Shown here: in pieces, positions 26,649-36,513 of the stretch
Layout: each line of letters opens with the position of its first letter
How positions within the stretch are numbered: position 1 is the stretch's first letter
Source: Nocardia farcinica
Lineage (GTDB): Bacteria; Actinomycetota; Actinomycetes; Mycobacteriales; Mycobacteriaceae
Direction: 5' to 3'
DNA: 42,852 bases
Assembly: GCF_029867845.1 (NCBI RefSeq)
Contig: NZ_JARWRU010001228.1
Coordinates: 1-42,852, forward strand
Made by a program: the position numbers and the translations under genes
Notes under the pieces: generated by a model
What the model was told of the DNA's origin: nothing
Databases searched by the model: none
Seen by the model: the letters and a program-made list of their open reading frames with translations, nothing else

Positions 26649-27259
26649 CGCACCGTCTCATCCGCCATCGGGAACGCCCACAACCGCAACTTCACACCCC
26701 GCGCATACACCTCATGCAACGGGCTGTTCGCGCTCGCGTTGTTCGACCACGGCGGCGGCGTCCACACGAAACACCGATAGTTGATGTCGATCTCCTCCCC
26801 AGCCGGCAACTCGACCCACTCTTCGCTTGCGGTGGCCGGGTAGTCCTGATGCACCCGCGCATAGTTGGGAAGAGCACTGGAGTTGGTGCCGTGGTCGATC
26901 GCCAACCGGCAGATGGAGTTGACCAGACCGTAAGAGGTGGGGTCGGCGGCGGGCTGCCCAACCCCTATCCGCCACGAATCCCAGATCTCGACCGCGTTCG
27001 GATTCGACGTGACAATCGTCCGATACGAGCGGATCACCTGCAACCGCATCATCAACGGCAACGGACTGTCAGACATCCACGTCAAACCCGTGTTGACCAG
27101 TGGGCGCCCGGTCGGGGTGGAGATACCGGACGTGCCGATCGACCCGTCATCGGTGGAAGCCGCCGACGCTTGCGCCACCACCCTCGGCACCGTCCACGGC
27201 TGTAGCCCGAGCTGCCCGCCCTCGATCGACAGGTTCCGTGACACACACACTTGAGGCAT
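26645..27259 (-). CDS. Minor tail-associated protein, paralogue 1
   Basis: 204 residues from an ATG at 27,259 with a G-rich ribosome binding site. It starts MPQVCVSRNLSIEGGQLGLQ and has the three conserved parts named for paralogue 2: WMSDSPLPLMMRLQVIRSY, VTSNPNAVEIWDSWRIG and the KLRLWAFP end. It follows the putative C1q-like tail protein by one base. Function is unknown; I believe homologues occur after the minor tail genes in Rhodococcus and Gordonia phages, but cannot verify it here. Confidence 0.68.
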   Translation of the reverse strand: MPQVCVSRNLSIEGGQLGLQPWTVPRVVAQASAASTDDGSIGTSGISTPTGRPLVNTGLTWMSDSPLPLMMRLQVIRSYRTIVTSNPNAVEIWDSWRIGVGQPAADPTSYGLVNSICRLAIDHGTNSSALPNYARVHQDYPATASEEWVELPAGEEIDINYRCFVWTPPPWSNNASANSPLHEVYARGVKLRLWAFPMADETVR

Positions 27260-27260
27260 G

Positions 27261-27926
27261 TCATCCCCCCCTAGAGGTCAGCGACAGGGACAGTGATGTC
27301 GGGATGGCGGTGGTGAAGATCGTCGCCGCACCCACCGTGCGTGTCGCCGGAGGCGACACGAACAACTGCACCGACTGCCCCGCCGTCAACGACAGCTGGC
27401 CCGCGATCGTGATACACGGAACCGAGATGCCGTTCGGCTCGTACATGCGGCCACCGATCGAGGTCACCGTGTCCACCAACACCACCAGATGGATCAAGCC
27501 ACCCCCCTGGGACAGGAACGCCGTCGCTGAAATGTCGTAAACACCGGTCTCGGGGACACGCATCGAATCGAACAGAGTCATGCCGGCAGTCCAATCCCCC
27601 ACCTCGGAGGACACGCCATCGAACATGACCACACCACCGCTGCCGGTGATGGTTTGCGCGGCGGTGCGTGTGGCGGTGACGGCGGGCCAAGCGTTGTCGG
27701 TGATGGCGTCGGGGTCGTTCTCGCCGCCGCTGGGTTTGCGGGCGATGATGACGCTGCCGCCCGCGACGTGGGAGGCGATCAGGTGACCTTCGGTGGAGGT
27801 GGAGAACACCCATTCACCCGCGCGGACGCTGGTGGGGTTTTCGGCGGATTCGATGCGACGTTGTGTGGACCGCGCCCACTCCGCGTCATTCTTCGGTTCC
27901 CGGATCGGCTCAGCGGTACCGGTCAA
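27261..27926 (-). CDS. Minor tail protein with C1q-like C-terminal domain
   Basis: 221 residues. The TTG at 27,926 overlaps the previous stop as TTGA. The N-terminal 60 residues (EWARSTQRRIESAENP, VRAGEWVFSTSTEGHLIAS) are the attachment part common to actinophage tail-tip proteins. From about residue 110 the pattern MFDGVSSEVGDWTAG, FDSMRVPETGVYDISATAFL and the repeated strands that follow fit a trimeric C1q/TNF-like jelly roll. This is the best candidate for a receptor-binding tip protein in the window. Confidence 0.68.
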   Translation of the reverse strand: MTGTAEPIREPKNDAEWARSTQRRIESAENPTSVRAGEWVFSTSTEGHLIASHVAGGSVIIARKPSGGENDPDAITDNAWPAVTATRTAAQTITGSGGVVMFDGVSSEVGDWTAGMTLFDSMRVPETGVYDISATAFLSQGGGLIHLVVLVDTVTSIGGRMYEPNGISVPCITIAGQLSLTAGQSVQLFVSPPATRTVGAATIFTTAIPTSLSLSLTSRGG

Positions 27927-28933
27927 TTCGCGACCCTCCCTCCAGCCTGCTCCAGCTCCGACAAGTTGTCCGGCGTCGACAGCGTCAAAGCGACATCGGT
28001 ACCGGTAGGCGACCCAGCCACCTGCACCTGGTCGACACGCAGCACCGTACGCAACCCCAGTGCAGACACCGATAGATTGATGCCGGGCACCAGATCATCC
28101 AGCTCGATCGGCGCATCCGCCGTCAACGTCGAGGACGCGGGCACTACAAGTTCGTCCCGGATACGGGCAGTGCGTTTCACATAGTCAGCCGCGGCCCGCT
28201 GAATGTTCGACACCCCGAACAGGTCGTCCAGGTTCACGATGGACTGAAGGACCAGCCCGCCGAGTTCACGACGCTCCGTGAACGCCCCGTTCTTGCCCTG
28301 CACCCGCACATCCGTCTTCACCCCGCGCCCGGACCGGCGGATCTGAATCCCCTCCGCCATATGACATTCCTCCAGCTCCGCAGCCGGGGCCGCAGGCTGG
28401 TTACCGAGGACCGGGCGACCCCGCACCACAGTCCACCGGAGGCCGAGCTTCGACAGCTCCGACATCTCCTGATGAAGCATCTTCAAATCCGACTTCACCG
28501 CGAAGTCGAAACGGGACTCGGTACGGGATGGCAACACGATCGGGTCCGCAGACACCCCATGCAGGTCGAGCATTTCCCGCCACATGTCCGCCGCGATCGG
28601 CGCCACATCCATCTGCCGCCACTGCTTCGTGGTCAGGGTGCGGGTCTCCCACATCAAGCGGGACACGTCCATCGCTTCGATGGACATGGCGGTGCGGGAC
28701 CGGATCGGATCAACCACCACCCCGAACCATTGCAACGATGTGCCGTGCCAGCATGAGACCCAATGCGCCCACGGCGTCACCACCTCCGCAAGTTCCTGAA
28801 TGGGAGCGGTCAGGGTGAGTTTCGAAACCTCGTTGAGCTCTCTGCTCCACGAGAAGGACTCTGGGCACTCAATGGTGCCGAGCTGTGCACCGGTCTTGTC
28901 GTGGATCGCGAACGACGCCGCATCAAGCCTCAC
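27923..28933 (-). CDS. Minor tail protein of the siphovirus Gp37-like family
   Basis: 336 residues from a GTG at 28,933 overlapping the preceding stop. It begins MRLDAASFAIHDKTGAQLG, continues with FSWSRELNEVSKLTLTAP, and has LMWETRTLTTKQWRQMDVAP and EGIQIRRSGRGVKTDVRVQG. This is the layout of the baseplate hub-like protein found after the distal tail gene in actinophages (Gp37-like of Rhodococcus phage ReqiPepy6). It forms part of the tail tip below the distal tail ring. Confidence 0.75.
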   Translation of the reverse strand: MRLDAASFAIHDKTGAQLGTIECPESFSWSRELNEVSKLTLTAPIQELAEVVTPWAHWVSCWHGTSLQWFGVVVDPIRSRTAMSIEAMDVSRLMWETRTLTTKQWRQMDVAPIAADMWREMLDLHGVSADPIVLPSRTESRFDFAVKSDLKMLHQEMSELSKLGLRWTVVRGRPVLGNQPAAPAAELEECHMAEGIQIRRSGRGVKTDVRVQGKNGAFTERRELGGLVLQSIVNLDDLFGVSNIQRAAADYVKRTARIRDELVVPASSTLTADAPIELDDLVPGINLSVSALGLRTVLRVDQVQVAGSPTGTDVALTLSTPDNLSELEQAGGRVAN

Positions 28934-30177
28934 GCCTGCCGCCCCCTGATCGAAGCCTGAACCGAGAAGTCCAGCCCCGGTTCATGCTGGGCCACCAACT
29001 CCCAACACCCACTCGCATCGAGCACGATCGGTGTCCACGGCGCACCCGTCGGCGTGCCCACAATCCCCACCTGCCGCACCTGCTGCCCGCCCACCACGCC
29101 GTACGCGCGGCGGGCGACACTGTCGGCCACCACCGTCGCACCCGCCGGCAAGCCTGCGATGGACAGGAACCCGGTCCTGTCGCACATGGCGGTGTTCCCA
29201 CACGGCCTGATCCAGAAGTTCGCCGACACAGGTTCCTCGCCCGCGGTGATGGTGAGCGACAGCACCTGATCTACACACAGCACACCCGAGGCGGCGGGCA
29301 GTACCGCCACCCTGGTTTGCACCTCACACACCGGGACACAGCCCGCGCACACAGGTGGCTGCACGGGGCGAACGTCGATCACGTTCGGCACACACGTCAC
29401 TGACGCCAGGACTGGGATCTCCTCGCAGGAGGTGGGGGAGTCGCAGTCGGGGGCGTGCGCCCACGTGATCCCCTCCGTCACCGACGCATCCCAGTCGATG
29501 GCGAGGTTGGTGGCAGGCCCGTACGTGTACGGGTCGAGCACGGCCAGTTCGAAGTCCACCGTTTGCAGGGCGCCTTGCCGGTGTTCTTCACCGCGCAGGC
29601 CACGCGAGTTCGTCACCCGCGGCTCGCGGGTGAGGACCACCCGGTTCATCACCCGACGTAAGGTTTCGGGGTTGACCGCCGAGTTCTCCGGGTGCGCCGC
29701 CAGGAACTCCAGCGTGGTGCCCGCAGTCTTCGCTGCCCGCAACTGGCACGACAGCCAGTCCCGCCCGTACTCGACCCCCGCGTGTGTGCACCCGATCAGC
29801 TGCGCTTCCACCCTGATCTGCCGGTGGGTGTCGCGGTTGGCGGGGGCGATACCGCCCGCGCAGATCGCTTCAGACACCTGCCGGGACACAGGCACCGCAC
29901 CGAACCCCTCCACCGACAGCACCCAGATCCCGAGGAACTCGCCGGACTGGGGGATGGCGGGGTCGTACCAGGGGGCATTGGCGATCGTGTACGGGTCATC
30001 CCCCAGGAACGATTGCAGGCCTGGCCAGGAGTCGTCGTATTGGATGTAGTCATTGGCGCATCGGCATTGCGCGAGCGCTTCCTCCCACGACTGCGGCACC
30101 CCCGGTTTCGCGTGCGCAATCAGACGTGAGGTGTTGGTGAGTTCGGCCCCGCCCAGCTGGAGCCATCCGCGATACAT
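28930..30177 (-). CDS. Minor tail protein, distal-tail type
   Basis: 415 residues from an ATG at 30,177 with GGAGG seven bases before. It directly follows the tape measure, the usual place of the distal tail protein. The N-terminal 230 residues (GWLQLGGAELTNTSRLIAH, PGVPQSWEEALAQCRC, LQTVDFELAVLDPYTYG) form the ring domain; the rest has a Cys-rich linker (CVPNVIDVRPVQPPVCAGCV) and a carbohydrate-binding-like beta domain. At least a dozen Cys are present, unusual for a phage virion protein and perhaps a sign of disulfides. Confidence 0.78.
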   Translation of the reverse strand: MYRGWLQLGGAELTNTSRLIAHAKPGVPQSWEEALAQCRCANDYIQYDDSWPGLQSFLGDDPYTIANAPWYDPAIPQSGEFLGIWVLSVEGFGAVPVSRQVSEAICAGGIAPANRDTHRQIRVEAQLIGCTHAGVEYGRDWLSCQLRAAKTAGTTLEFLAAHPENSAVNPETLRRVMNRVVLTREPRVTNSRGLRGEEHRQGALQTVDFELAVLDPYTYGPATNLAIDWDASVTEGITWAHAPDCDSPTSCEEIPVLASVTCVPNVIDVRPVQPPVCAGCVPVCEVQTRVAVLPAASGVLCVDQVLSLTITAGEEPVSANFWIRPCGNTAMCDRTGFLSIAGLPAGATVVADSVARRAYGVVGGQQVRQVGIVGTPTGAPWTPIVLDASGCWELVAQHEPGLDFSVQASIRGRQA

Positions 30178-30188
30178 GAGGGTGCCTC

Positions 30189-33100
30189 CTACAGCAGGGA
30201 CAGCAGGTCGGTGCCGATACGACGCCCACCACCAGGGGACTCGTACACGGTCATCGGCACATTCACGGTCCGGTTGCCGGACTTCTCCAACGCAGCCACC
30301 AACCGATCGAAGCTTTCGGTTTGCGACGGGGACAGGACACGTTCCGGGGCGATCGTGTCCTTCACCATCAACCCCTTGCCGTAGGCGACACCACCGGAGT
30401 CGAACGCATCGATCGCCGCGCCCGCACCAACCGCCAGCGTGGACACGAACACCGCCGCCACACCAGCGAGCGCCGCACCCACGACCGCACCGACCGCAGC
30501 GCCGATCGCTGTACCGATACCGGGGATGACCGAACCGATCGCCGCACCGATCGCGGTGACCGCGACCTGGATCATGATGCCGAGGATCGCGGACAGGATC
30601 GGGATCAGCACCGACGTCATCAGATAGCGCAGGACAGCCTTGATCAACTCCCTGTTCAACCGGTTCTGCTCGGAGATCACCAGGTCACGCGAGGACTCGT
30701 TGCGCTGCATCAGGTCCGCGGTGTCCGCCACAATCCGGCCCGAAACGTCGAAGGCGTTGACCAGATCCCCACGGAAGTCCCGGATCTCCTGCCACGTGTC
30801 GACCAGGGTGTCCCGGATCTCGATCTCCACACCAGTCAAGCGGACGATCATGTCCACCAGTGGCCCACCCGAGATGTCCCGGCCCAACACGCCCCGAGGA
30901 TTGTCGACCCGTGACGCCTGCTGCGCCAGCGCCGCATTCGCGATGTCGTTCGCCACCGACATGAACGCCTGCTGCGCTGTCTGCGCCACCGACACCACAG
31001 CATCCGAGATCGCGGTCACCGCGTCGAACGCGCTACCCGGCGCACCGAACGGGGCAGGCGCCAACGCCGGATCAACGCCCACATCCAGGGCCTGCACCGC
31101 CGCTGTCGTCCCATCCGTGGATGCCGTGATCTGATCCGCCGACCCCTCCACCCAACGCTCCACCAGCCCGATGCCCTGCTGCACAGCCGACTGCATGATC
31201 GGCAACAACACGCCCTCGGACAGGCGGATACCGAGGCTGGCGAGCACGGCCTGCACCTGCTCGAAACCCTCCGCCAGCACACGATCAGTGGACGACTCGG
31301 AACGGTCCGCCAGATCCTGCACCGTCCCGAGCACCCGCCCGGTCACGTCCACGACCTGCCGATTCTGCTCCATCTGCTGCGCAAACTCCGGCGCCACCGA
31401 CGTGTCCTCCTCCACCCCCAGGACACGCGCGAGATGGTCAATCCCCTGCTGGAACACTGTCGCCGTCAACGGCTCAGGGCCCGGACCGGTACCGGACGCC
31501 ACCTGCTGCAACGACACCACCAGCGACTCGAACAAACGGGTCTGCTCCGGCGACAGGACTCGTTCGGGGGCGATCACATTCTTCGGCATGAACCCGACAC
31601 CGCTCGCGACACCACCGCTATCGAACGGATTCAACGCATCGAACACATTGCCGGCGAACTCGCGAGCCTTCGACCACGCCCCCGGCAACAGATCACCCAA
31701 ACCACCCACCATCCCGGTCAGGTGACCGGCCACCTTGTCCTCGACGGTGGTCAGGTAGGCGGGCGGGACCTCACGCCATCGTGGCGGCGGCGCACCGACC
31801 GCCGACAGCAGCGTGTCCCGGATCGGGCTCGTGAACTTGCGGATCGTGTCGAGCACCATGCGCTCCACAAACCCACGCTGCTCACCCACCGACGGCCCCA
31901 CACCCGACCCGGTGCCCGGCTGGAAGAAACCGTTCGCACCGATCGGCAAGTGATATTGAGTCAGGAACGAACGCGGGTCCGGGCCATCGTTGTAATGCAC
32001 ATCCCCACGCGCACCACCCGACTCCACCCGAGCCACCGCGAACAGACCAGGCACCTCACCCAGTACACCCGCCGTATGCCCGCCACCGGGCCCACCCGGA
32101 TCGTCGGTGACACCGATCGTGAAGCCAGGCCCGACGCCGGCGACGAACCCTTGCGGCCCGGTCGCGCGCTGGCCACGCCCGAACGAACTGGTCGCCCAAT
32201 ACCTTTGCCACGGATTCAGCCCGAGGATCGCCGCGGCGATGGAGCCCATGAAACCCGAGCAGTCGAAAGAATCGCCCCGCCAGCGGGGGCCCGCCCACTG
32301 GTAGGGGCGGCCGTGCTGGGCGCGCGCGAACTCGTGACCACGCGCCAACTGCTGCATCCACGGCTCGACAAACACCGCGCCACCGGTGCGATACCGCGGC
32401 ATCAACTGATCGAACAGCCCCTCCGGGGGCACGTTGCCGATGCCTCGGTCCCGCACCGCAGACCCGTAGGCGCTGAGGTTATCGCGGCCGAGCTGGGAGA
32501 TGATGCGCCCGTTGTCCCACGTGAACGGGATACCTCGCGCGATCATGTCACGGATCGCGTACAGGATGTTCTGACCACCAGCTTTGAGGACTTCCGCGGC
32601 GGTGACGACATGCTCACCATTGGACAGGTAGGCAAGGATGCTGTCGGAAGTTCCTGTGCCTGGACCATTGACCCCACCACCACGGGCGAAGCCGAGAGTG
32701 ACCTTCTCCATCGGCGCCATGCCGGGAATGAATTCCTGCACCGCATTCCAGGCCTTCAACAAGCCTTCGTTCCAGACGGTGTTCACGATGAACCGCACCG
32801 GGACAGCGGCAGCTTCTTTGATCTTGTCCCACGCCTTCGTGATGCCATCAACGCCGGTCTCGAACCAGCCCTTCACCTTGTCGATCGCTGTACCGAGAGC
32901 GGGGAACAGGGTGTCCTTCACCCAGTCGATCGCCTCGCCGATCTTCTCCATCGCCCACTTGAACTGGTCCGCGACCTCTCGGATGATCGGCAGCACATAC
33001 GGGATGAGGACGTCCTGCACCAGCCACGTGAACGCCTCCATCAACTTGATCAGCACCGGAGACAGCTCGACCAAAATGTTCAGCAAGGGGGGCAGGAGGT

Positions 33101-36074
33101 CGGCGGCGAGCTTCACAAGTTCCGGCAGCAACGGCAGGATCGCCATCAACAAATTGGTGAACGCGGTGACGATGCCGGGCAGCATCGGCGCCAACTGCTT
33201 GATCGCATCCGCGAGAGCGAGGCCGATCGTCTTCGCCACATCCGCGAGGATCGGCGCGATCTCCTGAATGACCGGGCTCATCTGCTCCGCGAACTGCGCG
33301 ATCACCGGGGCGAGGGCGACCGCGATCTCCGAGATAGCGGGAGCCAACGCCTGCAACACGGTCGACAGCGAGTCCGCGAACAACGGGATCAGCGGCGACA
33401 CCGCGGTCACGATGTCAGCGAACGCCTGCGCCAACGCCGGAAGACTAGGCGCGATAGCAGTGATCGCATCCGCCAACGCCAAACCCACCACCTGCGCAAC
33501 CTGCGACAGGGGCTCGATCATCGGCTGTAGCGCATCGAGGATGACGGTGAACAAGTGCGCGATCACCGGCAGGACCGGCTGCAACCCCTCCGCCAACGCT
33601 TTGATGAACGACCCGAGCGACGGCATGATCATCGTCAGCGACTCAGCGAACACCTTGCCGATCTCGCCCAAGCTGGGACCGAGCGACCCGATCATGTCAC
33701 CGATCGCCGTGAACAGCGGACCCAACGCAGGCAGCACAGCGCTAGCCATTTCGGCGAGCCCCACCATGATCGACCCCAACGAAGGCCCCAACGCCTCCAA
33801 CGCAGCCGACAACCCGTTGACAATTTCCTCGAGCAGCCCCGACTGCGCGATGTGCTCGAACGCCTCACCCAACGCGGAACCGATCGACCCGAACGCCTTG
33901 CCGAGCGATTCGGACAGCGGAGCGAACGCCTGCATCATCTGCGACATGCCGGCGAGGAAGCCGTCGGAGCCTTCCCGCATGCCGCGCATGAAACCTTCGG
34001 TGGATGCGAACGTGGCGTCCAGTCCCGCCATCCCCTCCGCTGAGGTGAGGAAGTCAGCGAAACCCTTAGCGCCTGCGTTCATTTCGGTGGCGATACCACC
34101 GAGCCCCGTTTCCAGAGACGGCATCACCGTGTTCGCCAAATTGGTGAACGTTTCATCGAGGCCGTCGAAGAAGTCGTCCTGTATGGAGTCCTTCACCTCA
34201 TCCCACGCGGGAGCGAGTTCACGACCGGCGAGGACGAACGCCTGTGCGTGAGGGGACAGTTCTTCCATCGCTTCGGCGAACTTCTTAGCTGAAGCGCCAC
34301 CATTGGATTGCGCCTCAGCCAAAGCCATTTGCGCGATCGTCACCTGCTGCTGCGCCCGCTCCGACGCTTTCGCCGCGTCCGCTACCCGCTGCTCCGCATC
34401 CGCCGCAGCTTCCTTCGCTGCCACCACCCGATCCGAATTTTCGATGCCCTTCTCCTGGGCCTCGTTCACTTCCTCGGCAACGTCCTTGCCGGCCTCGATC
34501 GCCTTGTCGTAGTTGAGTTGTGCACGCTCAACCCTGACCAGCGCTTTCTGTCGCTCGTCCACTGTCTTCGCGGAAAACACATCGGCCTGCGCTTCTTTGA
34601 GCGCGATCGCGGCTTCCTTCTGATCGATGACCGAGCCACGCAATTTGAACTGCAAGTCTTCGAGGTCATCAGCCGCATCCGAATACGCTTCACCGATAGC
34701 GTCCGCCGCGGACTTCGCATCCTTCTGGGCGTCAGCGAGGGTGCGCTGCGCGGACGCCGCCCCATCCGCCGCCGACTGCAACGACAACTGCGCCGACGCC
34801 ACCGCTTTCGCCTGCGATGCCGCTTCCTCCGGCCCGTTCTTCGCGGCCTCCGCAGCCGCATCGAAAGCGTCTTTCACACCGCTCAGGGCGATAGTCGCGG
34901 TACCGACAGCGGCAGCGATCGCTGGGCCCAACGCCATACCTGCGATAGCGAGACCACCGATAGCGCCAGCCGCCAAACCAGCCGCACCTGTGAGTGCCCC
35001 CAGTGCTGCGGTGACAGCGACGATTCCACCGGCGCCGATGCCTACTGATTGCAGCGAGTCCCGCAGCCGGTCGATCCTGGTGGCCTCGGTCTCGGCGTTG
35101 CTGCTGAACCGGAAGGTGGAGGTTTGGGATTGCAGTGCCTGAAGCAGGGCGGCGATCCGCGCCAGTTGTGCTTCGTCGGCGTCGATCCGAACCCGGATCG
35201 TCACATCCTTGTCGGTCAACTGGGCGAGGCTCGATGCGGCGGCCAACGCTGCCGCATCGATGTCGAAGTTCACTTTGAAGTTGATCGTCTTGTCCGCCAA
35301 CGACTGCAACGCCTGAAGGCTCGCCAACCCTGAAGCATCGATGTCGAACACGACTTTCGTGTTGATCGTCTTATCGGCCATCGACTGAATCGCCTGGAGA
35401 TTGGCGAGCCCGGTGGCGTCGATATCGAACTCGACCTTCGTGTTGATCGTCTTGTCCGCCATACCCTGCACCGCTTGCAGCTCGGCGAGCGCGGACGCAT
35501 CCACATCGAAATCGACTTTCGCTTTGACGGTTTTGTCGACCATCGCCGCCACAGCCTGCATGTCCGCCAAACCAGCAGCATCCACATCGAAGTCGACCTT
35601 CGCGCGGATCGTCTTATCCGTCATCCCCTGGATCGACTGGAGCCCCGCCAACTCGGTCGTATCCACATCGAAGTCGACCTTCGCCGTGATGGTTTTATCG
35701 GCCATCCCCTGGATCGCTTGCAGCTCAGCGAGAGCGGTGGCATCCAAATCGAAATCGGCTTTGATCTTGACGCTGCCTCCAGCGCCAGCGATCGCGGTCT
35801 CCACGTCCTGCTTCAGGCCGGCATCATCGAACTTCGCGCCGATCCGCACCTCAGGATCGAGGGTCCGTTCGATCTGCTCCAGTTCGGCTTCCAGCTCCCG
35901 AGAGAACTTGACCGAGTCGAAGTTGCCGCCGATCTTCACGTTCAACGGGGTCATGTCCAGTTCCCGCTGCACGTCTTTCATGGCGTCGATGACGACCCGG
36001 CGTAGCTCCTCATCGAAGCCGTCACCATCGGCGGTGATCGGGATACTGATTCCGGGCATCGTCACGCCGGGCAC
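30189..36074 (-). CDS. Tape measure protein with internal NlpC/P60-like peptidase domain
   Basis: 1,961 residues, the largest gene in the window; its length sets the tail length, and about 1.5 angstrom per residue would give a tail near 290 nm. Residues 106-294 are seven 27-residue repeats (FDVDATALAELQAIQGMADK type). A hydrophobic block (about 340-395) is followed by an Ala/Glu/Lys coiled coil, then long repeats rich in LAPVIAQFAEQMSPVI-like helices. A domain with GRPYQWAGPRWRGDSFDCSGF and later GGGHTAGVL has the Cys and His of NlpC/P60 peptidases, likely for cell wall opening during DNA entry. The C-terminus has a membrane-like Ile/Gly-rich part. GTG at 36,074 or ATG at 36,059; no clear ribosome binding site. 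Confidence 0.93.
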   Translation of the reverse strand: MPGVTMPGISIPITADGDGFDEELRRVVIDAMKDVQRELDMTPLNVKIGGNFDSVKFSRELEAELEQIERTLDPEVRIGAKFDDAGLKQDVETAIAGAGGSVKIKADFDLDATALAELQAIQGMADKTITAKVDFDVDTTELAGLQSIQGMTDKTIRAKVDFDVDAAGLADMQAVAAMVDKTVKAKVDFDVDASALAELQAVQGMADKTINTKVEFDIDATGLANLQAIQSMADKTINTKVVFDIDASGLASLQALQSLADKTINFKVNFDIDAAALAAASSLAQLTDKDVTIRVRIDADEAQLARIAALLQALQSQTSTFRFSSNAETEATRIDRLRDSLQSVGIGAGGIVAVTAALGALTGAAGLAAGAIGGLAIAGMALGPAIAAAVGTATIALSGVKDAFDAAAEAAKNGPEEAASQAKAVASAQLSLQSAADGAASAQRTLADAQKDAKSAADAIGEAYSDAADDLEDLQFKLRGSVIDQKEAAIALKEAQADVFSAKTVDERQKALVRVERAQLNYDKAIEAGKDVAEEVNEAQEKGIENSDRVVAAKEAAADAEQRVADAAKASERAQQQVTIAQMALAEAQSNGGASAKKFAEAMEELSPHAQAFVLAGRELAPAWDEVKDSIQDDFFDGLDETFTNLANTVMPSLETGLGGIATEMNAGAKGFADFLTSAEGMAGLDATFASTEGFMRGMREGSDGFLAGMSQMMQAFAPLSESLGKAFGSIGSALGEAFEHIAQSGLLEEIVNGLSAALEALGPSLGSIMVGLAEMASAVLPALGPLFTAIGDMIGSLGPSLGEIGKVFAESLTMIMPSLGSFIKALAEGLQPVLPVIAHLFTVILDALQPMIEPLSQVAQVVGLALADAITAIAPSLPALAQAFADIVTAVSPLIPLFADSLSTVLQALAPAISEIAVALAPVIAQFAEQMSPVIQEIAPILADVAKTIGLALADAIKQLAPMLPGIVTAFTNLLMAILPLLPELVKLAADLLPPLLNILVELSPVLIKLMEAFTWLVQDVLIPYVLPIIREVADQFKWAMEKIGEAIDWVKDTLFPALGTAIDKVKGWFETGVDGITKAWDKIKEAAAVPVRFIVNTVWNEGLLKAWNAVQEFIPGMAPMEKVTLGFARGGGVNGPGTGTSDSILAYLSNGEHVVTAAEVLKAGGQNILYAIRDMIARGIPFTWDNGRIISQLGRDNLSAYGSAVRDRGIGNVPPEGLFDQLMPRYRTGGAVFVEPWMQQLARGHEFARAQHGRPYQWAGPRWRGDSFDCSGFMGSIAAAILGLNPWQRYWATSSFGRGQRATGPQGFVAGVGPGFTIGVTDDPGGPGGGHTAGVLGEVPGLFAVARVESGGARGDVHYNDGPDPRSFLTQYHLPIGANGFFQPGTGSGVGPSVGEQRGFVERMVLDTIRKFTSPIRDTLLSAVGAPPPRWREVPPAYLTTVEDKVAGHLTGMVGGLGDLLPGAWSKAREFAGNVFDALNPFDSGGVASGVGFMPKNVIAPERVLSPEQTRLFESLVVSLQQVASGTGPGPEPLTATVFQQGIDHLARVLGVEEDTSVAPEFAQQMEQNRQVVDVTGRVLGTVQDLADRSESSTDRVLAEGFEQVQAVLASLGIRLSEGVLLPIMQSAVQQGIGLVERWVEGSADQITASTDGTTAAVQALDVGVDPALAPAPFGAPGSAFDAVTAISDAVVSVAQTAQQAFMSVANDIANAALAQQASRVDNPRGVLGRDISGGPLVDMIVRLTGVEIEIRDTLVDTWQEIRDFRGDLVNAFDVSGRIVADTADLMQRNESSRDLVISEQNRLNRELIKAVLRYLMTSVLIPILSAILGIMIQVAVTAIGAAIGSVIPGIGTAIGAAVGAVVGAALAGVAAVFVSTLAVGAGAAIDAFDSGGVAYGKGLMVKDTIAPERVLSPSQTESFDRLVAALEKSGNRTVNVPMTVYESPGGGRRIGTDLLSLL
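35193..35759 (-). repeat. Seven tandem 81-base repeats in the tape measure gene
   Basis: Each unit encodes 27 residues: a (V/A)xFD(V/I/L)D start, a helix with LAxLQAIQGM, and DKTIxxK. Units 1-6 are close copies; the seventh is diverged (LAAASSLAQLTDKDVTIRV). Even unit length in codons keeps the frame, so copy number could change without breaking the gene. Confidence 0.85.
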
Positions 36075-36105
36075 GATGTCAGGCAGGGGTGCAGCGCGAC
36101 CGGGG

Positions 36106-36510
36106 TCAGAGGCCCTGGCTCAACTCCTCGGTGATGGCGTCCCGCAGGAAAGGGTTCCCCTTGTATCCGGGGTGCCAGACCCGCTTGCGGAAGACGAGCC
36201 GACCCCGCCACCAGAACCGCAGGGCGCGTGCATGACGCGGTCGGATCTCATGTGCCCGCGTCCCTTCGTGAATGTAGATGGCGTGTTCGGCGCGGGCGTG
36301 TACCTCAACCCGCACTCTGGTTCCCTCGGCTCGTGCAGTGGTTCGGCCGATCGAATCCCGCAGCAACCCGGAGCGCACGTTCACTCGCCGTTTCGCGGTG
36401 AACACGACACGTTCAGCGAAACGGTCGAGACGCGGGGTCGCCAGTACTGCCGCCTGCTGCCCGGCCCCCACAGGCGGGGTGAAGACTTGACGGGCCCGCA
36501 CCTCACCCAC
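36106..36510 (-). CDS. Tail completion protein of HK97 gp10 type
   Basis: 134 residues from a GTG at 36,510. RRVNVRSGLLRDSIGR near 41-56 and VHARAEHAIYIHEGTRAHEIRPR near 69-91 are the signature of the HK97 gp10 family, which joins the tail tube to the head (tail completion or neck protein). FWWRGRLVFRKRVWHPG follows and FLRDAITE ends it, both typical. It lies just before the tape measure; normally the major tail protein and chaperone genes stand between, but not here. Confidence 0.82.
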   Translation of the reverse strand: MGEVRARQVFTPPVGAGQQAAVLATPRLDRFAERVVFTAKRRVNVRSGLLRDSIGRTTARAEGTRVRVEVHARAEHAIYIHEGTRAHEIRPRHARALRFWWRGRLVFRKRVWHPGYKGNPFLRDAITEELSQGL

Positions 36511-36513
36511 GGT

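Noticed and set aside
31434-33530. 698-codon plus-strand frame opposite the tape measure gene
   Set aside because: Arg/His/Gln-rich antisense shadow of the tape measure protein, with no start signal.
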